From contig BBMT01000010.1 of the NCBI GenBank assembly GCA_000755425.1, positions 62,001-126,000 of the forward strand: a stretch of 64,000 nucleotides of DNA, given 5' to 3'. Of the stretch, positions 16,627-24,329 are shown in pieces (position 1 is the stretch's first letter; every line of letters begins with the position of its first letter). The stretch comes from Vibrio maritimus (GTDB taxonomy: Bacteria; Pseudomonadota; Gammaproteobacteria; Enterobacterales; Vibrionaceae). The position numbers were made by a program, and so were the translations under genes. The notes beneath the pieces are model-generated. The model was given only the letters and a program-made list of their open reading frames with translations, was not told the DNA's origin and made no database searches.

Positions 16627-18021
16627 ATGTCTTATTCGTTGATTGCAGAAGAGCTCGTGAGCTCGTTAGGCGGTGAAGAAAACATTGTCTCAGTGGCACA
16701 CTGCGCTACACGTTTACGTGTGATGGTGGCCGATGAGAAAAAAATTGATAAGGAGAAAATTGAAGACACTGATAAGGTGAAAGGGGCGTTCTTCAATAGC
16801 GGTCAGTACCAAATCATCTTCGGAACAGGTACCGTGAACCGAGTGTTTGAAGCGGTTCAAAACCTAGATTTAACGACCTCTTCAAAATCAGAAATTAAAC
16901 AGGCCGCAGAGCAGCAAGGTACAGCATTACAACGCGCTATTCGTACGTTCAGTGACGTGTTTGTCCCACTGATTCCTGCACTCGTGGCAACGGGTTTGTT
17001 CATGGGACTTCGCGGCCTCGTAACGCGCCCAGAAGTACTGGCTCTATTTGGTCTTACGCCTGAATCCATCCCGGCTAATTTCATTCTTTATACTCAAATT
17101 CTGACGGATACGGCGTTCATCTTCTTACCGGCAATGGTAGCTTGGTCAGCAAGCCGAGTGTTTGGTGGTACCCCATTAATCGGCTTAGTGTTAGGTCTTA
17201 TGTTGGTATCGCCGGCACTGCCTAACGCTTGGGCGGTGGGTTTTGGTGAAGCAAGCCCGCTGATGTTCTTTGGCTTTATCCCTGTGGTTGGCTATCAAGG
17301 CTCAGTGATCCCTGCATTTATTGCCGGTTTCTTAACGGCCAAATTGGAACGCCGCATTCGCTCAGTGATGCCAGAGGCGTTTGATCTGGTCATGACCCCG
17401 TTCCTAACCCTACTTATCATGAGTGCGGTTTCTCTACTCGCGGTTGGTCCACTATTCCACATGGTGGAAGTGGCAATGGTAGAAGCGACGAAATATCTGT
17501 TAGACCTACCATTTGGTTTAAGTGGTCTGTTTATTGGTTTCGTTTGGGATCTGATTGTGATTACCGGCGTACACCACGTCTTCAACTTGCTTGAAATCCA
17601 GCTTCTTGCAAACGAAGGCAGTAACGTGTTCAACGCTCTAATTACTGGTGCGATTTCTGCTCAAGGTGCGGCATGTCTGGCGGTGGGCATGAAGACTCAA
17701 AGTAAGAAGCTGAAAGCGCTATGTTACCCATCTACAGTATCGGCATTCCTTGGCATTATTGAGCCAGCTATCTTTGGTGTGAACTTACGTTACTACCGTC
17801 CATTTGTCTTCGCATTGATTGGCGGTGCTGCGGGTGGCTTTGTAGCACAAATTCTTGGTCTTGCAGCAAGTGGTATGGCGGTGACGGTAATCCCAGGCAC
17901 CTTACTTTACCTAGACGGTCAGATTCTATCTTACCTACTGGTGCATGCTGTGAGCTGCGGTGTGGCGTTCTCTCTAACGTACACCATGGGCTTCTCAGAC
18001 AAAATGCTAGAAAAGAAATAA
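16627..18021 (+). CDS. PTS sugar transporter, fused EIIB-EIIC (sucrose/beta-glucoside family)
   Basis: This membrane permease imports and phosphorylates a sugar using phosphate from HPr/EIIA. EIIB is at residues 1 to about 80, with the phospho-cysteine in VAHCATRLRV. EIIC follows with about ten membrane segments (conserved GITGVHHVFN-like VITGVHHVFN and GIIEPAIFGVNLRY). No EIIA domain is attached, so EIIA must come from elsewhere, as for sucrose systems. AGGATGAAG precedes the ATG at 16627, which matches family N-termini; ATG 16567 and TTG 16585 (behind AAGGAG) would extend it by about 14-20 residues. The GH32 gene follows. Confidence 0.88.
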   Translation: MSYSLIAEELVSSLGGEENIVSVAHCATRLRVMVADEKKIDKEKIEDTDKVKGAFFNSGQYQIIFGTGTVNRVFEAVQNLDLTTSSKSEIKQAAEQQGTALQRAIRTFSDVFVPLIPALVATGLFMGLRGLVTRPEVLALFGLTPESIPANFILYTQILTDTAFIFLPAMVAWSASRVFGGTPLIGLVLGLMLVSPALPNAWAVGFGEASPLMFFGFIPVVGYQGSVIPAFIAGFLTAKLERRIRSVMPEAFDLVMTPFLTLLIMSAVSLLAVGPLFHMVEVAMVEATKYLLDLPFGLSGLFIGFVWDLIVITGVHHVFNLLEIQLLANEGSNVFNALITGAISAQGAACLAVGMKTQSKKLKALCYPSTVSAFLGIIEPAIFGVNLRYYRPFVFALIGGAAGGFVAQILGLAASGMAVTVIPGTLLYLDGQILSYLLVHAVSCGVAFSLTYTMGFSDKMLEKK

Positions 18022-18035
18022 GCGATTTAATGACC

Positions 18036-18057
18036 AGCCTCCCTGTCTAGGGAGGCT
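18036..18057 (+). repeat. Intercistronic hairpin between EIIBC and GH32 genes
   Basis: Perfect arms AGCCTCCCT and AGGGAGGCT with a GTCT loop sit between the two genes, directly before the GGAG of the second. Only TTT follows, so it is probably an mRNA-stabilising or processing element, or a leaky terminator. Confidence 0.5.
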
Positions 18058-18068
18058 TTGGAGTTTTT

Positions 18069-19478
18069 ATGACAGACACTCAATACCTGCTGCAAACCAT
18101 CGAATCTCTACTCAATGTGCCAAAACAAGGTGAGCACGATCCTTACCGTCCAGTTTGGCACTTTGCACCTCGTGTCGGTCTGCTTAATGATCCAAATGGA
18201 CTGAGCTTCTATAACGGTGAGTACCATTTGTTTTATCAGTGGAATCCACTTGAATGCGAGCATGGTGCAAAGGCGTGGGGACTTGCGACTTCAACGGATA
18301 TGATTCATTGGCAACACAAGCCGCTGGCTTTGGCACCAACAGAAGAGTACGAGGTCTCTGGTTGCTATTCTGGCTCTGCAATTGAAGTGGATGGCAAGCT
18401 AGAGCTGTTCTATACCGGCAATGTCAAATACCCACAAGGTGGCCGTACTGCTTACCAATGCCGCGCTCAACTGAGTGAATCTGGAGAAGTGAACAAACTT
18501 GGCCCGGTGATGGATTTACCAGCCGGTTATAGTGGCCATGTACGTGACCCTAAAGTTTGGCGCCATGGCGATGACTATTACATGGTATTAGGCGCTGAAG
18601 ATCTTCAAAAACGAGGAGTGGTTATTTTATATCGTTCTCGCGATTTAACCACGTGGCAAAAATGCGGCGATATCTATGGCACAGACATTAACGGCAAACA
18701 AGACAATAACTTCATGCTGGAATGCCCAGATTTGTTCCCGTTAGATGGTAAAGATGTCCTGATTACCTGCCCGAAGACTTGGATTGATATCGACGGTAAA
18801 GCGACTGAAACCTTTGATGTTGAAGTGACGATTGGTGCGCTGGATTACCAGCAAGCCGATTATCAAGTAGAGAGTACCTGTTTGCTGGATTATGGCTTTG
18901 ACTTCTATGCACCGCAAACATTTGAAGACGCCGACGGACGCCGCTTATTGTTTGGCTGGATGGGTAAGCCGGATGAGTATGAACCTTATCAACCGACCAA
19001 GGCGTTTGGATGGATCCATCAAATGACTTGCCCGCGCCGTTTGACGATTTCGAATAATGAAGTGTTGCAGCAACCCGCAGAAGAGTTGGCGACAATGAGA
19101 AGAAATCATCTTTCAGGTCACTGCTTATCAACATCGCTAGCGGGGCTGAGTGCAGAGCTATTACTACAAGACATCAATGGAGCGACGAGTACGATCACTA
19201 TCGCAGATGATCTTGTGTTGGAGGTGACACCAAGTGGTGTAACAACCAAACGTAAGAATCTTAAAACGGGTCTGTGGCAACAGAAAACCTGGCCAGGCAA
19301 AGCAACATCACTGCAATTACTGCGTGATAGCTCTTGTGTGGAAGTGTTTATTAACCGCGGACGAGCGGTCATGACCAGTAGGATGTTTGGTAAAGCGAGC
19401 GGCGTTAAGCACGACTGTGGTTTCCGATTTGAAAGTGATAAACCAATGTCTTATCAGCATTGGACATTAGAAGGTTAG
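18069..19478 (+). CDS. scrB: GH32 beta-fructosidase, sucrose-6-phosphate hydrolase type
   Basis: The 469-residue product carries all three GH32 motifs: LLNDPNG (nucleophile Asp), RDPKVW (transition-state Asp) and ECPDLF (acid/base Glu). A beta-sandwich tail starts at about residue 340. No signal peptide is present, so it works in the cytoplasm on a sugar phosphorylated by the PTS upstream, most simply sucrose-6-phosphate. GGAG lies 5-8 bases before the ATG. No fructokinase gene is present here, while two rare-sugar-phosphate enzymes are, so another fructoside is possible. Confidence 0.85.
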   Translation: MTDTQYLLQTIESLLNVPKQGEHDPYRPVWHFAPRVGLLNDPNGLSFYNGEYHLFYQWNPLECEHGAKAWGLATSTDMIHWQHKPLALAPTEEYEVSGCYSGSAIEVDGKLELFYTGNVKYPQGGRTAYQCRAQLSESGEVNKLGPVMDLPAGYSGHVRDPKVWRHGDDYYMVLGAEDLQKRGVVILYRSRDLTTWQKCGDIYGTDINGKQDNNFMLECPDLFPLDGKDVLITCPKTWIDIDGKATETFDVEVTIGALDYQQADYQVESTCLLDYGFDFYAPQTFEDADGRRLLFGWMGKPDEYEPYQPTKAFGWIHQMTCPRRLTISNNEVLQQPAEELATMRRNHLSGHCLSTSLAGLSAELLLQDINGATSTITIADDLVLEVTPSGVTTKRKNLKTGLWQQKTWPGKATSLQLLRDSSCVEVFINRGRAVMTSRMFGKASGVKHDCGFRFESDKPMSYQHWTLEG

Positions 19479-19551
19479 CGTTTGGATACGCAAAGCTCAC
19501 TTGTGAGTGAGGAAAAGCCAGAGGTTTTAGGGTTATAATGAGGGAAATACT

Positions 19552-20472
19552 TTGAGAGCTGTGTTGAATGTTTTGAATTCGAATCAAGTTATTCCCAACA
19601 TACGTATGATGATACCGTCACTAACCAAGACGGAGCAGTCGATTGCAGAGAACTTTTTACTGCCACACTTCATGCAGAAGTCGACCTCTATTAATGAGGT
19701 AGCTGAGCGTTTAAGTGTTTCGCCTGCATTGATTGTAAAGGTATCTAAAAAGTTAGGGTTCAGCGGCTTTAAGCAGTTGAAGGAGTCGCTCTATGCTCAG
19801 AGTGAGACCCAAACTTATGCGCCAAGCGAGCGTTTACTGCCTGACGACAGTGCTGAGAAGATTGTCTCTAAGGTGCTACAGAACTCCATCAATGCGCTGA
19901 CTGAGATCTTGAATTTTGTCGATGTGGCTATGGTTGATGCCGCCGCAGAAGCGCTGTTGAAAGCGCGCAACATAGAACTGTTTGCTGTGGGCGGATCGAG
20001 CATCATTTGCGAAGACTTTCAGCACAAGTTACTGCGAATTGGCATTAAGTCTTCAGTGCCAAAAGATCGACATTTGATGCTGATGTCAGCGAGCATTATG
20101 AAAGAGCAAGATGTGGTGTTGGTGGTATCGCATTCAGGACAAACGGTCGATCTTATGGATGCAGTACGCCAGGCCAAGCGATCTGGAGCGACGGTGATTT
20201 CGATTACCAATAACTATCATGCTGAGCTTTCTTCACTGTCTGATATTCCCCTGTATGCGCCTGCGTCTCCCGAGCCAGTGCTCGGTAAGAATGGCACCGC
20301 GAGACTGGTGAAACTGGCCATGATTGATAGCCTCTATGCAACCATGGCGAGCAAGATGCCATCGCTTGCCGAAGAGAGCCTGAGCAAGACCATTAAGCCG
20401 TTGAGCGTTTACACCGTTAGTTCACTGCTCAATCCGACGCCAAAAATAAGCCCATCACCCTTCCTAGGTTGA
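19552..20472 (+). CDS. RpiR-family transcriptional regulator of the sugar cluster
   Basis: The 306-residue product has an N-terminal HTH_6 domain (about 20-95; INEVAERLSVSPALIVKVSKKLGFSGF) and a SIS sugar-phosphate-binding domain (about 125-255; FAVGGSSIICEDF, VVSHSGQTVDL). It most likely senses a sugar phosphate and controls the divergent operons. The chosen start is a TTG with GAGGG 7 bases upstream; internal GTG/TTG starts at 19561/19564 cannot be excluded. The last eight codons lie inside the terminator hairpin, so the true stop may be slightly earlier if one A of the A5 run near 20442 is spurious. Confidence 0.85.
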   Translation: MRAVLNVLNSNQVIPNIRMMIPSLTKTEQSIAENFLLPHFMQKSTSINEVAERLSVSPALIVKVSKKLGFSGFKQLKESLYAQSETQTYAPSERLLPDDSAEKIVSKVLQNSINALTEILNFVDVAMVDAAAEALLKARNIELFAVGGSSIICEDFQHKLLRIGIKSSVPKDRHLMLMSASIMKEQDVVLVVSHSGQTVDLMDAVRQAKRSGATVISITNNYHAELSSLSDIPLYAPASPEPVLGKNGTARLVKLAMIDSLYATMASKMPSLAEESLSKTIKPLSVYTVSSLLNPTPKISPSPFLG

Positions 20473-20482
20473 TGGGCTTTTC
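20447..20482 (+). terminator. Intrinsic terminator after the RpiR gene
   Basis: Arms AAGCCCATCA and TGATGGGCTT flank a 12-base loop, followed by TTTTCT. It overlaps the last codons of the RpiR gene as called. Confidence 0.75.
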
Positions 20483-20531
20483 TATACTTGAAATATCTAT
20501 ATGAAAGTTTTGTGACAGCGAAAAAAGATCC

Positions 20532-20583
20532 TTGACTCTTTTTTGTTGGGTTTTAATATATACGCATATCCATATATGAGTAT
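20532..20583 (+). promoter_or_regulatory. Promoter and operator-like region of the arsR-gapdh-arsJ operon
   Basis: TTGACT (20532-20537) and TAATAT (20554-20559) form a plausible promoter. An imperfect 26-base inverted repeat of ATAT steps (including CATATATG) covers the -10 and start region at about 20557-20582, directly before arsR. This is where an ArsR repressor would bind. Confidence 0.45.
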
Positions 20584-20589
20584 TTAAAG

Positions 20590-20919
20590 ATGCTTCCACA
20601 TGAGTTTTTTAAATTGATGTCCGATGAAACCCGTATTCGAACCCTACTTTGGGTATCGGCCAACGGCTCAGTCTGTGTCAACGATCTGGTGGAGGCGTTG
20701 GGAGAGAGCCAACCTAAGATATCGAGGCACCTTGCTATGCTAAGGCAAGCAGGTGTGCTCAAGGATACAAGGCAAGGGCAGCATGTCTTTTACAGCTTAG
20801 CTGAAGGGTTGCCGGGTTGGCTCTATCGAACATTGAAAGGGCTTGAGCATTCGAACTGTTTGCAAAGCGCCTATCAACTAAACTTTAACGAGCTTGCGTC
20901 ATCATCAAACGATGCCTAG
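20590..20919 (+). CDS. arsR: ArsR-family metalloregulator (first arsR)
   Basis: The 109-residue product is a winged-helix repressor of the ArsR/SmtB family (helix-turn-helix NDLVEALGESQPKISRHLAMLRQAG; wing RQGQHVFYSL). The classical ELCVCDL arsenic motif is reduced to a single Cys (SVCVNDL), with another Cys near the end (NCLQSAY). Its DNA-binding helix closely resembles that of the ArsC-ArsR fusion at 14361 (ESQPKISR in both), so the two may share operators. It heads the GAPDH-phosphatase-ArsJ genes, starting 48 bases before GAPDH. Confidence 0.88.
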   Translation: MLPHEFFKLMSDETRIRTLLWVSANGSVCVNDLVEALGESQPKISRHLAMLRQAGVLKDTRQGQHVFYSLAEGLPGWLYRTLKGLEHSNCLQSAYQLNFNELASSSNDA

Positions 20920-20966
20920 AGCTTGACGGTACAACCGAATATTTTACGTAATTAAGAGATTAAGTT

Positions 20967-21971
20967 ATGGCGATTAAAGTAGGTATTAACGGATTTGGTC
21001 GAATTGGCCGTTTGGCGCTTCGCGCAGCATTTGATTGGGACGAGTTAGAGTTCGTTTTGATTAATGACGTTGCAGGTGATGCAACCACACTCGGTCACCT
21101 ATTGGAGTTCGATTCAGTACAAGGTACTTGGCATCACGGTGTAGCGGTTGAAGGTGATGAGCTTGTAGTAAATGGCAAGCGCATTAAAACGACTCAAGAG
21201 CGCGATATCGATGCGATTGATTGGTCTGGCTGTGATGTTGTGATTGAAGCAACAGGTGTGCACCGTAAAACTGAATTCCTAAACAAATACCTAGATCAAG
21301 GCGTTAAGCGTGTCGTGGTGTCTGCGCCAGTGAAAGAAGAAGGCATTGCCAACATCGTTGTCGGTGTCAATGATGAAATCTTTGATGCAGCGGCTCACCG
21401 AATCGTGACAGCGGCATCTTGTACCACAAACTGCATTGCGCCTGTAGTGAAGGTGATTCACGAGAAACTGGGTATCGAGCAGTCGTCTTTCACGACTATC
21501 CACGATCTAACCAACACGCAAACTATCCTTGATGCGCCGCACAAAGATTTGCGTCGTGCTCGCGCATGCGGCATGAGCCTTATCCCAACTACTACCGGCA
21601 GCGCAACGGCTATCGTTGAAATCTTCCCTGAGCTAAAAGGCAAGATTAACGGCCACGCGGTACGTGTACCTCTAGCGAATGCATCACTCACTGACATCAT
21701 CTTTGACGTTAAGCGCGATACAACAGCTGAAGAGGTTAACGCACTTCTTAAAGAAGCATCACAAGGCGAGCTAAAAGGCATCCTTGGTTTTGAAGAGCGT
21801 CCGCTGGTTTCTATCGATTACCGTGGCGACCAACGTTCAACCATCGTTGATGCGCAATCGACTATGGTGGTTGGTACTCGCATGGTGAAAATCTACGCGT
21901 GGTATGACAATGAAATGGGCTATGCAACGCGCACAGCAGAATTGGTTCGTAAAGTCGGTCTAGCGGGGTAA
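20967..21971 (+). CDS. ArsJ-associated glyceraldehyde-3-phosphate dehydrogenase
   Basis: The 334-residue product is a type I GAPDH with the NAD fold (INGFGRIGRLALRAAF), the catalytic Cys in ASCTTNC and the partner His in FTTIHDLTN. In organisms with ArsJ, the adjacent GAPDH uses arsenate instead of phosphate to make 1-arseno-3-phosphoglycerate, which ArsJ exports. The arsR gene upstream and arsJ downstream support this role over a housekeeping one. The TAA overlaps the next ATG by one base. Confidence 0.9.
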   Translation: MAIKVGINGFGRIGRLALRAAFDWDELEFVLINDVAGDATTLGHLLEFDSVQGTWHHGVAVEGDELVVNGKRIKTTQERDIDAIDWSGCDVVIEATGVHRKTEFLNKYLDQGVKRVVVSAPVKEEGIANIVVGVNDEIFDAAAHRIVTAASCTTNCIAPVVKVIHEKLGIEQSSFTTIHDLTNTQTILDAPHKDLRRARACGMSLIPTTTGSATAIVEIFPELKGKINGHAVRVPLANASLTDIIFDVKRDTTAEEVNALLKEASQGELKGILGFEERPLVSIDYRGDQRSTIVDAQSTMVVGTRMVKIYAWYDNEMGYATRTAELVRKVGLAG

Positions 21972-22467
21972 TGATGATGCATCCAACATGGGAACTAAAC
22001 GTAGATAACGCAGCCTTGGTGTTAACGCCTTGTCCAGGTACCAAAGAGGCGTCATTAGATGAATCACTAGCTCAACTTAAAGAGCAAGGTGTTACGGTTA
22101 TCGTTACCGCTCTGGATAATCACGAGATGGCAGAAGCAGGCGTCGCTGAGCTTGGAGAAAAAGCACAGGCGCTAGGCATTAAGTGGTTCCAAACACCAAT
22201 TGAAGATGATCGCGCACCTGGTACTGAGTTCGCGGCTGACTGGAAAGCAATCTCACCAGAACTGCATCAAGCGGTAGAAGCGGGCGAGAAAATTGCGATG
22301 CACTGCATGGGCGGTTCGGGTCGTACCGGTCTTCTTGCAGCAAATCTGCTGCTTGAGAAAGGTTGGGAACTTGAGACGATTCGCCGTGAAGTTCAGGCAC
22401 TACGCCTGGTGCTTTCACCAAGCAGCCTCAAATTGACTACGTAGAGAAGCTGGCTGCGACTTTCTAA
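21971..22467 (+). CDS. CX5R (KAP/PTP-SAK-like) phosphatase of the arsenic operon (one apparent frameshift)
   Basis: The product, 165 residues after repair, has the cysteine phosphatase signature HCMGGSGRTG (Cys then Arg five residues later) and an upstream Asp-rich loop (IEDDRAPG) that may supply the acid. It resembles CDKN3/KAP-type dual-specificity phosphatases and PTP-SAK domains. It is coupled to GAPDH by a one-base overlap. A function in arsenic handling is not established. The frame breaks near 22405: restoring one C (CGC-CCT-GGT) gives the C-terminus ALRPGAFTKQPQ and a stop at 22465-22467. Confidence 0.82.
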
Positions 22468-22511
22468 TCGGAATCTCTTTAGCGAGTCAACTCCGTTAGA
22501 AAGCTTAGCGA

Positions 22512-22540
22512 ATAAAGCCCTCTGGTGAGGGCTTTTATTT
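22512..22540 (+). terminator. Intrinsic terminator inside the arsenic operon, before arsJ
   Basis: Arms AAAGCCCTC and GAGGGCTTT with a TGGT loop, followed by TATTT. It lies between the phosphatase and arsJ, only 35 bases before the arsJ ATG. Confidence 0.75.
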
Positions 22541-22575
22541 CTGAATCCTTACCCCTGTTATTAGGCAGAAGAATT

Positions 22576-23795
22576 ATGTTGTCTAACCTTAGCAAAAGCG
22601 TTCGCCAGTATATGCTGGTGACTTTCAACTACTGGAATTTCACCATTACCGATGGTGCCTTGCGAATGCTGGTGGTGCTCTACTTCCACGATCTTGGCTA
22701 CAGCTCGCTTGCCATTGCATCCTTGTTTCTTTTCTATGAGTTCTTTGGTGTGGTCACCAATCTTATTGGCGGCTGGTTAGGGGCGCGTTTAGGCCTTAAT
22801 CGAACCATGAACATTGGTCTCGGGATGCAGATCTTTGCATTGTTAATGCTGGCAGTTCCGAGCACTTGGTTAACCATTCCATGGGTGATGGCGGCTCAAG
22901 CGCTTTCAGGGATTGCTAAGGATCTGAATAAGATGAGTGCCAAAAGTGCTATTAAGACCTTAGTTCCAGATGAGCAGCAAGGCGCGCTTTATAAATGGGT
23001 GGCCATCTTGACTGGGTCTAAGAATGCGCTGAAAGGTGCAGGCTTCTTTATCGGTGGTTTATTGCTTTCGGTTCTTGGCTTCCAATATGCCGTTGCAGCA
23101 ATGGCGGCAGTGCTGACACTGGTGTTTATTGGCAGCATTATCAGCTTAGAGAGCGATATGGGTAAGGCCAAAGCGAAGCCTAAATTTAAACAGATCTTCT
23201 CGAAATCAGAGAGCATCAATATCTTATCCGCTGCGCGAATGTTCCTGTTTGGCGCTCGTGATGTTTGGTTTGTAGTTGCCTTGCCAATTTATCTTGGTTC
23301 TATCTTTGGTTGGGATCATACCTTAGTCGGTGGATTTCTAGCGTTATGGGTCATCGCTTATGGCGTGGTACAAGGCGTAGCACCAAAGATTACTGGCAAA
23401 GCGCAGGGCAGAGTGCCAGATGGCAGCGCTGCTATGTGGTGGGCGCTGGCGTTAGCCGTGGTCACAGGCATCATGCTTACTGTGTTCAGATGCAATGGTA
23501 TCCGCAAGTGGTGATTGTTGTCGGGCTGTTGATTTTTGGCGCTATCTTTGCGGTCAACTCATCCCTGCACAGCTATTTGATTGTGAGTTATGCAAAAGGC
23601 GATGGCGTGTCGATGGACGTCGGCTTCTACTACATGGCTAATGCGATGGGTCGTTTGATCGGCACTGTGTTGTCTGGTTGGGTGTTCCAGGTTGCGGGTC
23701 TTGCGGCTTGCATGTGGGTGTCGTTTGCCTTCTTGGTACTCACGACAATTATCTCTATTCGCTTGCCTGGCGCGCTTAAAGCGGTTGCTGGATAA
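22576..23795 (+). CDS. arsJ: Organoarsenical efflux MFS transporter ArsJ (one apparent frameshift)
   Basis: This major-facilitator permease is of the ArsJ type (starts MLSNLSKSVRQYMLVTFNYW), known to export 1-arseno-3-phosphoglycerate made by GAPDH. About 11-12 hydrophobic segments are visible in 406 residues after repair. I chose the ATG at 22576; the open frame upstream to 22525 passes through the terminator. The frame breaks near 23482: one added base (for example GG for G) joins TGIMLT to VQMQWYPQVVIVVGLL. Identification rests on the family and the GAPDH neighbour. Confidence 0.88.
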
Positions 23796-23806
23796 CGGAA
23801 TTGAAT

Positions 23807-23847
23807 AAATAAAAGAGTCAATCGTTAAAAGACGATTGACTCTTTTT
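23807..23847 (+). terminator. Intrinsic terminator after arsJ, carrying the ATCGT-N6-ACGAT motif
   Basis: Arms AAAGAGTCAATCGT and ACGATTGACTCTTT flank a TAAAAG loop, followed by T-rich sequence. The inner ATCGT/ACGAT pair recurs in the next two regulatory sites. Confidence 0.85.
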
Positions 23848-23864
23848 CGTTTCAAGCGTATGTT

Positions 23865-23882
23865 TATCGTCAAAAGACGATA
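23865..23882. promoter_or_regulatory. Operator-like palindrome before the second arsR
   Basis: TATCGTC-AAAA-GACGATA is a perfect inverted repeat ending beside the ribosome-binding site of the second arsR. It is a likely autorepression site. Confidence 0.6.
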
Positions 23883-23893
23883 GAGGATACACA

Positions 23894-24232
23894 GTGACCA
23901 GTTGTAGCGTTGAAAATCCAGACATGTTTATCGCCACAGAGCAGCAGTTAGCCGCAGAAAAGAGGCTAGCCGCGCAAGCGAAGGCATTGTCGCACCCGGC
24001 GCGTATCCGAATTATTCGAATCTTGTCTGATTTAGAGCGGGCTGGTGGCTGCTTGAACAGTGACCTTGTATCGCAGTTGGGACTTGCCCAATCAACCGTT
24101 TCTGAGCATTTGCGGATACTTAAAGTGGCGGGGTTTATCAGTGCAGAATCAACACCACCGAAAGTCTGCTATCGCATACAGCGTGATGCGTTAAACGAGT
24201 TTTCGGCGTTGACCTTATCAACATTCGATTAG
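23894..24232 (+). CDS. arsR: ArsR-family metalloregulator (second arsR)
   Basis: The 112-residue product is an ArsR winged helix (LSHPARIRIIRILSDL; recognition helix GLAQSTVSEHLRILKVAG). It differs clearly from the first ArsR. Cysteines at SC near the N-terminus, GGC before the HTH and VCY near the wing could bind arsenite. The start is a GTG with AGAGGA upstream. It precedes acr3 by 97 bases and probably represses both itself and acr3 through the ATCGT-N6-ACGAT sites. Confidence 0.85.
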   Translation: MTSCSVENPDMFIATEQQLAAEKRLAAQAKALSHPARIRIIRILSDLERAGGCLNSDLVSQLGLAQSTVSEHLRILKVAGFISAESTPPKVCYRIQRDALNEFSALTLSTFD

Positions 24233-24256
24233 GTCAATTCGAATCAATAACATCAG

Positions 24257-24279
24257 TGAGTCGGCAGTGCCGACTTTTA
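24257..24279 (+). terminator. Weak intrinsic terminator after the second arsR
   Basis: Arms AGTCGGC and GCCGACT flank AGT, followed by TTTATTAT. Short stem and loop, so possibly only partial. Confidence 0.5.
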
Positions 24280-24292
24280 TTATCACTAATTT

Positions 24293-24308
24293 ATCGTTAT
24301 TCGACGAT
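24293..24308. promoter_or_regulatory. Operator-like inverted repeat before acr3
   Basis: ATCGT-TATTCG-ACGAT repeats the half-sites and spacing of the site before the second arsR. It lies 21 bases upstream of the acr3 ATG. Confidence 0.55.
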
Positions 24309-24329
24309 TAATGATATTGGAGAGTTACC

